A stretch of 64,000 nucleotides of DNA from Gentiana macrophylla (Eukaryota > Streptophyta > Magnoliopsida > Gentianales > Gentianaceae), in contig CM047807.1 of NCBI GenBank assembly GCA_026214975.1, positions 71,713,824-71,777,823 of the forward strand, read 5' to 3'. The notes under the pieces were generated by a model, which saw only the letters and a program-made list of their open reading frames with translations, did no database searches and was not told where the DNA came from. Positions 12,423 through 23,053 of this stretch are shown here, piece after piece. Position numbers and translations under genes: made by a program. The stretch's first letter is position 1. The number at the start of each line of letters is the position of its first letter.

Positions 12423-13363
12423 CGAATTTACACCTACTATAACACAAGGATTAGCAATAATAACAATACTAATAATATCATAGGGCAAGTCAAACAATCA
12501 TGGTTACGTGTATGTTTCACTCGCTCACTACACTATGCTAGTACTCTCACTAGTTGACTCAACCTCATAAGACATTTGTTACATATTAATCCAAGGACAC
12601 ATCGTATGGTGAAGACTGCACCACGACACATTCAGCACCTCATATAGCACAAGTATCTAAAACATGTGAAATATTACACGAGTCCACAACAGTATCTGGA
12701 AAGTGTGGAGGTGTAATAGTTCCATGTTGCGTTACCAAAACGTGTCTCATCAAGGACTAACATGTTTTAGCTTTTAGACAAGTGAAGTACGTATTTAAGC
12801 GTTTAAACTAACCACTTAAGTTCATTACACATAAAAGGCTTCCTAAGACCACTAGACCTTAGACAGACTCTATTAGATTCTAATCCAATACCCACCAGGC
12901 TAAGAAGTAAGGTTTCCGGTGATCCCGGGTATCTTCCCGCAGAGGGTCTCCACAAGGTGCTGAGCCGAATACACCAGAAACCGATCCCTTAACTTCGTCA
13001 TATTACAAGTACGATATTGAATCTCAAATCAACATTACGTAATGCTAAATGTAGAGTGTTCTAATGCTTCCGTGAGACACGATACGGAACCAAAACTACT
13101 AGAACACGTACGTATAACTTTACTACAGACCACATAGGTTTTATATTATATTATCACATGGCATGAATATCTAAACACAGGTTACTACCATTGGCATTTT
13201 TTTTATTTCTTTCTTTCTATATTTTTCTTTTTATAAATAATTTCTTCTTCTCGGATAAAAAGAAAAGAAAGAAACAAACTCCTAGACCTGGGACGCATCC
13301 ATTTGCAAGGAAAAGAAATCCAACCTAATGCTAATGAGGTAATCACAGAAGAATATAAAATAA
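12423..13363 (-). repeat. 5' LTR of element A, second piece
   Basis: Continues the alignment to the 3' LTR (3812-5338) up to AATATAAAATAA, where the Helitron begins. Confidence 0.8.
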
Positions 13364-13395
13364 CTAGCTAAAAACCCGTGCTATGCACGGATAAA
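13364..13395 (-). other. Helitron 3' terminus: hairpin plus CTAG
   Basis: A perfect 6-bp stem (CCGTGC/GCACGG, loop ATA) lies about 11 nt from the CTAG end, with T as the next host base. Confidence 0.75.
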
Positions 13396-14161
13396 ATAAA
13401 AAAAATTAATATATAATTTATACTAATAAAAATAATATTAAGTAAAAAAGCAGTGATGGTATAAAATAAAATATTTATCTGTTATAATAGCTTTTTCAAG
13501 ACGGTGTGTGTTACTTCTATTTATCGAAGTTTATATAATAAGCCAATAGATAAAAGTTTTAGTTTTAATCCAAAGAAAAGTAGCATATGTTGGGATGCAC
13601 CTGCCACATTCATGCCCACCCCAACCCTCTCGATTAAATGAAAAATTAATAGATAAAAGTTTTACTTTTGATTCAAAAGAAAAGTAGCATATATAGGGAT
13701 GCACCCGCCACCCTCACGCCCACCCCAACCCCCTCGATTCATTTTTCGAAAGGTAAAAAGAATCAAAAGTTGCCTCACCCTTCCACCGACCCTATTTATT
13801 TATCCCCTAAATCCCCGTTTCATTCGTCCAAACTTATCTCTAACCTTGCACGCCCTAACTTTCAGCACCTTAAAACAACAAATTAAAAAATCCATCACAA
13901 CCCGACACTCAATTCGTCCCAAAAAAATCCGTCCCCTACCCTGCACATTAAAAAATCCATCACAACCCGACACTCAATTTCACATAATTTTCCAATGTTT
14001 TACCCTCAAAATCCAATTTTTTTCACAGCCAAATTAACCAAAACCTTAGTGAAAGCAGGTGAAGATCGATTAAAACTATATCCACAATCCTCAATAAAAT
14101 GGGAACTAAAATTGAACTCCTCGAATAAACATGTACTCATTAACCATCATCAACAAAAGCT
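13396..14161. other. Helitron body, no recognised gene
   Basis: AT-rich, with a repeated phrase (CACAACCCGACACTCAATT at about 13896 and 13963) and a near-duplicate of about 80 bp (13555-13640 and 13655-13740). The Pro/Thr-rich open frames here come from this repeat and show no known domain. Confidence 0.5.
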
Positions 14162-14716
14162 TTAAACACAAACTCTTGCAATGATGTTGTAGAACATCAT
14201 ATATAAGGAATGCATTACATATAATAAACTAAACTTGAAATAAGGATACTTCTCGTGATGGCCTTTTTGCCTTTGGACCTTTTTTAGTTTTATTTTTGTG
14301 GTACAAAACGAAAGCATATAAACCAAGATAAAAAGTGAACAACATTGTGATAGGCCTTCTTCCAACGGATTCAGACACAAATCAAAAAGACATATCGTTA
14401 CAATCTGAGACGGTGTCAGGGAATAGAAAAACGGTGAAGCAAAATAAAATGAAAAAAGTATGACTGTCACCATGAATGGCATTGCACAACTGCATAGTAC
14501 CGACATTGATATCAACTGTATTAGGACATGGATATCATTTGTATTAGTCATAATTATATGAGTAATTGTTTTCCATTGAAAAACAAATATAAATGAAAAT
14601 AGAAGAAAAAAGTACGAACTTTCACATACATACCTTTCAGAGTGAACACCTTCTATTAAAATCGGGCAATTATTTCTCCAATCTGAAGACAACTGAGCAG
14701 CAAATAAAATAACCAT
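14162..14716 (-). other. 184-residue open frame, unrecognised (possible captured exon)
   Basis: Starts MVILFAAQLSSDWRNNCPIL and becomes strongly hydrophobic and Cys/Phe-rich, which looks like read-through of non-coding DNA. The first 30 residues could be a captured exon, because the frame reaches a GTATGT donor-like site after EGVHSER. I do not recognise the parent gene. It sits inside the Helitron, in the same strand sense. Confidence 0.25.
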
Positions 14717-15501
14717 TCAATATGATGTAAACAATTCCTAGCGCAAAATATGTAATCCTAAGCCAAATCATGATAGCCGATGTCAACAACTCTTATCTAC
14801 AATAAGTGGTATTAAAAAATCATGCACACAAAGAAGAATAAGAAAAGCTAGAATAGTCAATATTATTGCAAGAAAACCATATAATATTAAAATGGAAAAA
14901 TTAGCTTATAGTCCAATTTTTCCCTTTTAATTAAGTGTTAATCCACATTCTAAATAAAAGTTGCATTAAGGACAGAAAATTTGGCTAAGACTAAATTACC
15001 CTTATTTAATAACACGCTGAAGCTACTTATTCAACCCGGCTCCCTTCTCTGCCGCTTCTTCAAACATTTTTTCCTCTTCGATTTGCTCTCAGATTGATTA
15101 TCAATTGTTCTTCCATGACTCAAATAATCTATTGATTCTATTCCAGTTTCTTCATTCGATTTCGTTGTCAATCCCTACCGGCCTCAATCCTGCCGGATGT
15201 TGCCACTGCTAGAATTTTCAAAAATCCGGAAATTTGTGAGAGGCAAACGATGATCGGAAAGAGTCCAATTCCAATAAGTTGCTCCAGAAAATAGTAGCGT
15301 CCACTGTTTTCAATTATTTGGTCCCATTGTTTCCCTCTTTGTTAATAATTTAATGCACCACATTGAGAGGAGCAGAATACTAGTTGCTTTATTTATCATT
15401 TTGAGAAAAAAAATTAAATTTTGCTCCCAGAAAGGTATCAAATGAGCATTTAAATGCGCATTTACTCTACCTTCCTAAGTATGATTCTGTGATCGGACTA
15501 A

Positions 15502-15603
15502 TATTGTATTATGTTTTAGTTCTCAAATTAGTATCGTTCTTCCGATTCCATGGATCTCTTCTTTCTTCATATTGTATTATGTTTTAGTTCTCAAATTAGT
15601 ATC
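15502..15603. repeat. Direct repeat of about 35 bp, spacing about 66 bp
   Basis: A segment starting ATATTGTATTATGTTTTAGT occurs twice, separated by a short unique stretch, inside the MULE. Confidence 0.8.
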
Positions 15604-16104
15604 ATACAATTAAATGTTTTGTCGAATCATTTGGTGTTTGGTTTGATGGGGAAAAGATTGTGGGGAGTGGTAATGCTCCACCACTGATTGGAACTTCTGG
15701 AGGGAATCCATTTTTCAATTCTTCAACTTCCAGAATCTGGGAATTCATTCTTCAAATTCAATATGTTGTCATGTTGTTAAAGACCTCTAATGTTGCATTG
15801 GATGATTAACGTTATATCAATGAGCTTTTATATATGAGGACCGATATAAAATTTGGAAATTGACATTCTAATTATATATGCACATCTCCTCTGTATGGTT
15901 TTGCCTTAGTCAATAAGAGACTTGAATTAGTACTGTGTTGTTTGTTAGCAAAGTCATTTACAAAATGAGCATTCTCATCTTCTTCTCTTCGTTGCATATG
16001 ATATTGTGTCCCTTGAATTAAGCCTTAAATGAGCCTTATATGAGCCAAATATGTGTGCCTTGAAGTAGTCACTTGAATTAAGCCTGAAATGAGCTTGATG
16101 TCAT

Positions 16105-16160
16105 TTCATCGACATCGATCATCATATCGATAGTCCGATCACGACATCGACATCATTACT
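16105..16160. repeat. ATCGAC-type short repeat, cluster 1
   Basis: Runs of CATCGACATCGAT with ATCGATAGTCCGA variants. Related clusters are at 16694-16770 and 17485-17559. Confidence 0.75.
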
Positions 16161-16565
16161 TAAGGGACAATTTGTCATACCGAGTTGTAAACAAAAAAGG
16201 GTCAAAGAACTCGGAAAACAGCTTGTATATCCTGCAACAACAAACAACAGAAAAGCAATGAAGTCAAGTAATCAAGGTAATGAATGGTAACAAAACGGAA
16301 AGTGAACGCTTTTTGAAGCCCATGAATGGTTTGGGAAAAAGATTGTCTAGGTGTGGGGAGAGTTGATAAAGGAAAAACTACTTGATTTTTTATGGTGCTA
16401 TTAGGGACATATTTTGCGTCTTTGATTATTTTTGTGATGTATTGAAAAAGGCGAATCAGATACGTCTTTTGAAGGATTTTTCAAGAATGCAGCCGTTTAT
16501 GAAGCCAAGAACAAGTGGCCTAATGTGATTGAACCCAAGAACAAGAAGAGGCCTAAAAGAAAGTA

Positions 16566-16691
16566 GTATCGAAACATGCTCCGAAAAGAAGTAAATATGA
16601 GTGCTTGAACTGTAAGAAGACATTCAGTTCATATCAAGGACTTGGGGGACATAGACCTTGGAACAAAAAATCAAAAGGAGAGTCATTTTGA
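16566..16691 (+). pseudogene. C2H2 zinc-finger (ZAT-like) C-terminal fragment captured by the MULE
   Basis: In frame from 16566: VSKHAPKRSKYECLNCKKTF, then SSYQGLGGHRPWNKKSKGES and a stop at 16689-16691. YECLNCKKTF...QGLGGHR is a plant EPF-type C2H2 finger: two Cys, a QALGGH-like helix (here QGLGGH) and the first His. The second His of the finger is not present at the expected spacing. Upstream, KPKNKKRPKRK lies in another frame, so a one-base shift separates it from the finger. The parent would be a nuclear transcription factor of the ZAT group. Here it is a fragment with no start and a broken frame. Confidence 0.7.
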
Positions 16692-16693
16692 GC

Positions 16694-16770
16694 CTGACAT
16701 CGATACTTCGATATCGACATCTGCGACATCGACATCAGCTGATATCGATACTACCGATACTACGATCTTC
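16694..16770. repeat. ATCGAC-type short repeat, cluster 2
   Basis: GACATCGACATC with GATACTACCGATACTAC variants, immediately after the zinc-finger fragment. Confidence 0.75.
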
Positions 16771-17000
16771 GTGTGACTTAATGCAATAGATAGGACTAGT
16801 TCATAGGCTTACTATGTGCCTTGGTGTGCTGAGGTTTTTGATCTACATTGTATCATCATGTAATAGATAGGCCTAGTTCATAGGCTTACTGAACTTGTAA
16901 TTCATCACCTTGTGAATTCCGGGCATGATAATTTAGTTCTTTGAACTTGAATATCCTTCTTATAATTTGGCTGATAGTTCAGACTGTTTCAGACTTGTAT

Positions 17001-17100
17001 TGATCTTCTATGTATTACCTTTTAGTCTGATGTACCTATTGTACTAAACTATAGTCTGTTGTACTGATCTTCTATGTATTACCTTTTAGTCTGATGTACT
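17001..17100. repeat. Two-copy tandem repeat, period 64 bp
   Basis: TGATCTTCTATGTATTACCT and the following bases recur at 17065. Confidence 0.85.
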
Positions 17101-17484
17101 TTTTAGGCTTAATTCAAGTGATTAACTACTGAACCTGCATGTTATAAACACCACACCTTAATCAAGTTATCTGTTAATGATTCTATCTCTTCTGAATTGT
17201 ATCATATAAACCAATTTAACACGGTGTGTTAGTGTATCTGGATTTTGCATTTGGAGAATGATCTTTATCTCTGGATAAAGACCTTACAGCAAATTCAGGT
17301 GATTAAATAGCTTTGATGATGGTAAATAGAGACTAAACAAGCGTAAATCCTGCTTTTTTTTCTTTATTTTTCATGTTGTTAATCGATGTACATATTGTAC
17401 TAAATCTATAGTTTGTTGTACTTGCTATTAATCTGGCGAGTTTGTTAACGATCGGTGGAATGTTCTCCTGGATATTCTTGTATA

Positions 17485-17559
17485 ATCGACATCGACATCG
17501 ATACTACCGATACTACCGACATCGATACTACCGATATCGATCATCGACATCGACATCAG
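17485..17559. repeat. ATCGAC-type short repeat, cluster 3
   Basis: The longest of the three clusters, mixing ATCGAC and GATACTACC units. The Ile/Asp/Thr-rich open frames here are due to it. Confidence 0.8.
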
Positions 17560-17900
17560 AAATCTTTGCGTTTAAAATTGCTCTTTCAAATACTACGTCG
17601 AAAAGGTATCAAACGCGGTCTCAAAATGAAGATAAAAAAATATGAACTTTGGTGAAACTATTTTGATGATCGTTGTTCTAAATCAAAAGTTACGGTCGCT
17701 TATAAGAAAAAGCGCTCCGGTTAATACAAATATTTTTCGCTTTTCAAAATATACGCTGGAAGGGTATCGTATTTGGGCTCAAATTGAAGAGCAAAAAAAA
17801 ACATGAATTTTGGTGAAAAATTTCGATGATCGGAGTTGTAAATCAAAAGTTACTATTGTTTGAAAAAAAAAAAAAAAAAAAAACAAACAAACAAACCCAA
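17560..17900. repeat. Two diverged direct copies of about 180 bp
   Basis: Both halves contain GGTATC...TCAAA.TGAAGA, TGAA.TTTGGTGAAA and AAATCAAAAGTTAC in the same order. The segment ends in a poly-A stretch. Confidence 0.55.
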
Positions 17901-18183
17901 GCGCGAAATAAGGAAGATTTATACATATGCGCGCCCCTTTAATAAAATGGGTAATTTTGTCTGTCTCTGAAATTGTTTGTCTTTTTAACTAAAAATTGAG
18001 TGTGTCACTATTTATTTATTTTGTGTTAAAAAAGACTTTTACTTTTTATCTCTATTAAAATCCACTTTCACAAAAAATAAAAAAAAAAAAAATTTAAATT
18101 CCACGTGAAAACTTTCTTTGGGAAGCTAGATCCATCGATTATTATTTTATTTTTTGTAGAATGATTTAAAAAAGATTCCCTTT

Positions 18184-18501
18184 TTGGAATCGATCGATTC
18201 ATTTGAATCTTCAGTTACCGAAAATAGTGATAGCATATTGATAGGGTTTGTTGAAGTAGTTTGTAAAGATAAGATGAGTTGTTCGGATGCAAGTATGCAA
18301 CTGATAGTATCACTTTTGATTTTTTTTATGTTTATTTTACTTTTTTACTTTTTAATTTTTTATTTGAAAGTTCAATATTACCAAGATTTAAAGAGATACA
18401 AACAACTTACGGAAAGAGGAAAAAAAACAGATTCGAAATTCAAATTTAAGATTCAGAACATCCTAGATTGGGCTACATTTAGCCGAGTTATGGGGAGTTA
18501 G
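18184..18501 (+). CDS. Hypothetical 105-residue membrane protein in the Helitron
   Basis: Open frame MESIDSFESSVTENSDSILI... with one clear hydrophobic stretch of about 22 residues (LIVSLLIFFMFILLFYFLIF) near residues 40-62, followed by a basic tail (QDLKRYKQLTERGKKTDSK). I do not recognise the family. The copy at 50646-50943 has the same order but is broken by stops and indels, so either selection kept this frame open here or it is open by chance. The AT-rich hydrophobic stretch argues for caution. It ends two bases before the LTR of H. Confidence 0.3.
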   Translation: MESIDSFESSVTENSDSILIGFVEVVCKDKMSCSDASMQLIVSLLIFFMFILLFYFLIFYLKVQYYQDLKRYKQLTERGKKTDSKFKFKIQNILDWATFSRVMGS

Positions 18502-18503
18502 TT

Positions 18504-20607
18504 TGTAATATTTCGATTTTCGGAAAATGGCAGACGTGTCTTTTTACGAAAACGAAATATTGTTATTTTTTTTCTTTTATGGGAGTTAAGTATTTAATAG
18601 AGTATGTATATATATATTTTCGAACTATATGTATATATAATTAAGGGAAAATCTGAGTAATTGGTAATTAAAGGACAATTAAGGAAAAAGGGATTTATGG
18701 GAAATTGGTATTTAAGGAAATTAAAACACAATAATCCCATAACCTAAACATGAAATCAGAAAATCAGTTTTTCACCTCTTCTCTGCGCAATTTGGAGGAA
18801 GAAAGAGGCCAAGGGAGTTTTCACGATATCTGAAGCGTTTCTTAACCGTTTTCAGATCAAACGAGAGAATTGGAATTGTCGTGAGAAGGGCAACGCTTGG
18901 GGATCAAATTGTTGAAAAGTGTTGCAGATTTTCGTGGCTGTTTAATCTGGTTTTTTGGCTGCTATTAGGTAAGAAACTCTTCCTATGATCTCAATTATGA
19001 TTCTTAAAGTTTAGATAATGTTTTAAGATGCGTAGATGCAAGAAAGGTGTGCTTTTTCGTTGATCAAAGGATCATAGATGTTATGGAATGTTTAAATATG
19101 TTTTTCTACGTGTTACTGTGTTGAAAACGAGGTTAATTAGGTTAGAAACGATTCAGAAATCGAGTTGTGAAGATTTTAGCGTTTTGGGAAAAACCCAGGC
19201 GGACGGGCGTCTACATTAAGCAGACGGGCGTTCGCGACCCTAGTAGCTTAGACGGGCGTCTGCATAAGGCAGACGGGCATTTGAGGTTAGATTTTTGATT
19301 CAGAATGTAGCTGTTTTTGGCAGACGGGCGTTTGGGGTTTAGTGGACGGCCGTTTGACTACGGACGGGCGTCCATAGGAGGTCGGACGGGCGTTTGGCCT
19401 GTTTTACCTTGTTTTTACTGTTTTAGCGTTTCATATTGGTTTTTGGGCTCATAATCGTGTTTTCACTGTTTTAATTCCTTATTCATGATATGTTAACAAT
19501 GTTTAAACATAAACAAGCCTGAATTGAGCTTCTGATTCGTTCAGTTAAAACACCGAATGTACTCTTAAAGGGAGTTGAAGTTCGGATCCTTCGGAAGGGC
19601 ATGATAGGCTTGTGCTTTGATGAATTAGCATTCATCAATGTCTGTGTAATTGCTAGGCCTTGTCTATGTCTAGTGGTCTAGGAAGAGAGTTGTATTTGTG
19701 AGGGAGATTAATTGAAAACACTTAGGTGGTTAGTTAATCATCCTAATAAAACACGTACTTGACTAGTAAAAGATTAAACAACATGTCTCTCTTGGATAGG
19801 CACCAGTATATATCGCGATGTGTGTGCTACCTCTGAAGGTGGAAGAACCCGTAGGTCAAAAGAACCACAAGTTTGGGTGACTCCACTGAGGTGTGCGTAC
19901 TATCGGAGCCTACCTATTCTAGCCTCCGTGGATATTGGTGTGATCCACTAATATGTTGCAATCGATATCTCCTGGTGGATATACATCAGGCGTAGTACCC
20001 TTGAGTGCGGTTGTAACATAGATAAGTTAAGTAGAAACGTTTAGTCAATTCATGTTGATGGACATGAAATGAACCCTAGATTGAGTCGGTCATACATAAA
20101 CAACTAAACTTTTAATTATCTTCTCTTTATAAATTGTAGTTGTTGTCATAGCTTCTCTTTCTTATTAAGTACGTTGTACTTACCTCAAATGCATGTTTTC
20201 TATGTGTTTGGTGGTGAGAAGACGAATAGGTTGATAATGTTTACGATGATGATGTTTGAAGATGCTTCCTTGAAGACTTCACATTTATTTATTTCGTTAT
20301 TCATTTATTAGACTGTTCCTAGTACTGTTGGTTTAGACTTTTGGTCTTTCGAGACGTGTAGTACCGTTACATTTCTTTTGGATATCGTAATTTTCTTGAA
20401 TGTAATAAGTTACATTTCCATCTTTAGATTTCATTTCTATTCTTGGATGTTTTGGAAATTTTTATACCCGAGTCTTTTGCTTCCGTTTGCTTATTTTTGA
20501 TACGACGTAGTAAAGGCTTACGTATAAAGTGAATTTATTTTTGTTTTATACGTGCCGAATGTTCCTTTTCCGGATAAGGACTCGGTGTCCGGGAACGGGG
20601 CGTTACA
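18504..20607 (+). repeat. LTR of chromovirus-like element H, 2104 bp
   Basis: Starts TGTAATATT after TAGTT (18499-18503) and ends GGGGCGTTACA, directly before a tRNA-iMet primer-binding site, so this is the 5' LTR. The inverse end TGTAACG matches TGTAA at the start. At 19201-19397 it carries eight copies of a GGACGGGCGTCC-like motif. The last 90 bases (TTACGTATA...CCTTTTCCGG...GACTCGGTGTCCGG) closely resemble the LTR end of element A. The matching 3' LTR is not in the window. Confidence 0.8.
19201..19397 (+). promoter_or_regulatory. Array of GGACGGGCGTCC-like palindromic motifs in the H LTR
   Basis: Eight occurrences, at about 19201, 19221, 19249, 19270, 19321, 19343, 19362 and 19384. The full form GGACG-GG-CGTCC is at 19362-19373. 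Others keep the left half-site GACGG and vary in the right. Function is inferred, not shown. Confidence 0.6.
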
Positions 20608-20608
20608 G

Positions 20609-20620
20609 TTGGTATCAGAG
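20609..20620 (+). other. Primer-binding site of H (tRNA-iMet)
   Basis: TTGGTATCAGAG, one base after the LTR end, is the standard plant initiator-Met primer site. Confidence 0.9.
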
Positions 20621-20705
20621 GGAAGAGTCTCTTAGGTTTCCTTTCTTTTAAGATAAGTTTTCTCTAGATCTTTTAGTAACGTTCTGGTTTTCTTGGATCA
20701 TCAGG

Positions 20706-21272
20706 ATGGTGTTCATGAGAACTAGAGCGGGTGCAGAGACCTCTGGAGTTCGACGGGAAAGTCCAACACCGGTCGTAGGAGGCGGTGTTCTGAGGCAGAT
20801 TCCTCCACCTCAGCGAAGTTTATCACCACCACCTCGTACTGCGACACCCACACCAAGGTCTCAACCGGGTTTGTCACCGCGACCTCATCAGGAGCAACCT
20901 CCACGATGGCACGTGGGGAGTTCGGTTCAGTTTTCTTTGGTGAGCGATGTTCCAGCAGGATTTGTACCGCCACCGGTAAGTTACCCTCCACACCAGCAAA
21001 CCGTTTATCCTCCACCAGTCAGTGTTTACCCTCCACCAGTTAGCGTTTGCCCTCCACCAGTTAGCGTTTACCCTCCACCAGTGAGCCACCCCTCACCATT
21101 AGTGTTTCACCAACAACCGCAGACTTTCTACCCACCTCCTGTAGGTCATACCCCTCAACCTACCGTACCACTTTCACCGCGTTTCGACCATCGGCAAGGT
21201 TTCGGTTACCCACCCTTTGGTTTCCAACAAGCTCAGCCAACCCCACAAAGATCACCGAGATTACCATCGTGA
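20706..21272 (+). CDS. Proline-rich N-terminal part of H gag
   Basis: 188 residues starting MVFMRTRAGAETSGV, rich in Pro, with a run of YPPPVSV-type repeats (residues about 85-130). It begins about 100 bp after the primer-binding site, where gag starts. Low-complexity proline-rich leaders of this kind precede the capsid domain in plant chromovirus gag. The frame stops at 21272, and the capsid part resumes after about 150 bp in another frame, so gag is broken here. Confidence 0.6.
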   Translation: MVFMRTRAGAETSGVRRESPTPVVGGGVLRQIPPPQRSLSPPPRTATPTPRSQPGLSPRPHQEQPPRWHVGSSVQFSLVSDVPAGFVPPPVSYPPHQQTVYPPPVSVYPPPVSVCPPPVSVYPPPVSHPSPLVFHQQPQTFYPPPVGHTPQPTVPLSPRFDHRQGFGYPPFGFQQAQPTPQRSPRLPS

Positions 21273-21421
21273 TACTACCTTTTTCACCGAACCTCAAGTG
21301 AATCCAACACCTCAAGAACAACAAGATTTTCAAAGAAGATGTACCTTTTGGTTACCCTACGGTTTACCCACCAGTTAGACCGGTATTTTAGCAAGCACCA
21401 ACGGTGGATTAGTATACAAGA

Positions 21422-21843
21422 TTGAGAAGGAATCGTGTGGAAAACTTCTATGGGAATGTAGAACATTCAAAGGCTGAGGAATGGATAAGAAGCTTTGAAA
21501 AGGCATGCAGGAATGTACATGTGCCTGAGACTGAGATGGCACAACTGGCGGTTAGTTTTCTTTTGGGCGCAACAGAGGCTTGGATAGATGCTATACAGAG
21601 TAGCAATGGCAAGGTTACAGACTGGGAAGCTTTTAAAGCTATGTTCTTCAACGAGTACTTCCCGGCAACAGTACAAGCGGATAAGGCAAGTCAGTTTTTG
21701 AAACACAAGCAAGGCAACTACTTGACAATATCTTAGTACACTAACAAGTTCAATGAGTTGGGAAGGTTTTACCCTGAGTTGATGAAAGTGGAAGAAAGGA
21801 AGATGGCCCTTTACAAGGAAGGATTGGTGACGGACTATTTCTA
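21422..21843 (+). pseudogene. H gag capsid domain (retrotransposon gag family), interrupted
   Basis: Contains NFYGNVEHSKAEEWIRSFEK, then QLAVSFLLGATEAWIDAI, WEAFKAMFFNEYFP and LKHKQGNYLTIS, the ordered signature of the PF03732 capsid core. A stop follows LTIS (21734), then the frame continues YTNKFNELGRFYPELMKVEE to another stop at 21843. After that the H sequence ends and inverted LTR-like DNA begins. No protease, RT, integrase or chromodomain of H is present, so the rest is either beyond the gap or lost. Confidence 0.8.
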
Positions 21844-21844
21844 G

Positions 21845-22088
21845 GCTATACAATCCTTACCGGCAGTGTACCGGGTCAAATTGTAGTGCTAGTGTGGTGA
21901 GTCAGGTGTCGTATCCTCAGGGAACGAATTGTAATTCAGAGTGTGGTGAAACACCAAGAAGCTGTTATTAACTCAATCTAAGTCGCAGTTTTTTACCAAG
22001 TAACTAATCTCTAAACTACTAAAACAAGAATAAATGCATAATACTAATATAGATATATATAGATACATAAATATATATATATAGATAC

Positions 22089-22164
<76 letters not shown>

Positions 22165-22990
22165 CCAATATAATAAATACTAATATAGATACTAGTAATA
22201 TAGATACTAGTAATATTATTAGAAACTAGCCAAGAATATGTTATTGAATTACAATCTCTTTTAGTTCAATGGATGTGCTCGATCTTCCTTTTTAGTCTAA
22301 TTGATTGCGTGAAACGGTATACTCCTAAGCTTAACAATTCCTCCTCACACGAGCGTATGAAATTGTCATATGTCTAATCCTCTGCCTAATGTCATCTTAA
22401 TCATGGGTCACTCCCGCTTTTGTCATACGGCCGGTATTTTAAGATCTCGCCGATTAAACAGTGATTTCAACGTAATAATCTCTCGAGTACAAATATTCTG
22501 CCCCCGGGATAGGAAATAGGATTCCGTTTGTCAGACGGCCATTTTTACCCTCCGGTCTTTCTATCCATGATCTCATAACCTAACTTCTCTGGTCAGTTCA
22601 TCATTAGATTACGACTCCGTTTTCGAGGTCAAAATCTGCTGTTTTCCCTTCCATTTTAGCCCTAGAAGATTTTAACACGTTTTTTTCACCGTCTTAGTGT
22701 TTTTCCTGTTTTATGTTTTTTGTAGGTAGGTTTCTTTTCCTGTTTCTGTTTCTATATTTTTTCTAGTAAAAAAAAAAAAGATAGAAACCTTCTGAACGGG
22801 CGTCCAGAATCTGAACGCCCGTCTGCCCCCAATTTGTCTTCTGAACGCTAGTTCAGTGACTTGAACGAGCGTTCACCTCTAGAATTTCCCCTGAACCAGC
22901 GTCCACTCATACTGAACGCCGGTTCAATCTCTTAAATTGTCATCTCTCCTCTTCTCTCTTCTCTCTTTCTAAACCTCTAAACCCTCTAAT
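21845..22990 (-). repeat. Inverted Athila-like LTR sequence between H gag and F gag
   Basis: The left part (ACCGGGTCAAATTG...CCTCAGGGAACG) resembles the left part of the inverted LTR at 46914 onward (TCGGGTAATTGC...CCACAGGGAATTG), so it reads as an LTR in minus orientation. At 22795-22925 it has about six GAACGGGCGTCC-like motifs. Its exact ends and target duplication could not be placed. It sits where a plus-strand 5' LTR of F would be expected, so F's own 5' LTR appears to have been lost or replaced. Confidence 0.45.
22091..22160. repeat. (TA)n microsatellite
   Basis: Pure TA run, preceded by short repeats of ATATAGATACATAA at 22050-22090. Confidence 0.9.
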
Positions 22991-23053
22991 CTTCCTTACA
23001 TTCATTCTCATCAACCCTAAGGTTGATTTCCTCCTGTTCTGCTCTTCTGGTTT

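Larger units (their letters stand above)
14894..18052. mobile_element. Gene-fragment-carrying MULE (Pack-MULE-like), 3.16 kb
   Basis: Flanked by a perfect 9-bp direct repeat TATTAAAAT (14885-14893, 18053-18061), the target size of Mutator elements. The uninterrupted site is present in the second Helitron copy near 50506-50514. Terminal sequences are AT-rich and only loosely inverted: GGAAAAATTAGCTTATAGTC against GAGATAAAAAGTAAAAGTC, with CTAAATTACCC and CAAAATTACCC further in. No transposase. It carries a C2H2 zinc-finger gene fragment and three clusters of an ATCGAC-type short repeat. Confidence 0.72.

Noticed and set aside
13668..14037. Pro/Thr-rich ORFs in the Helitron
   Set aside because: They depend on a local duplicated segment, have no domain and differ between overlapping frames.
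20722..21089. Minus-strand ORFs opposite H gag (Trp/Asn-rich)
   Set aside because: Mirror images of the proline-rich gag repeats.
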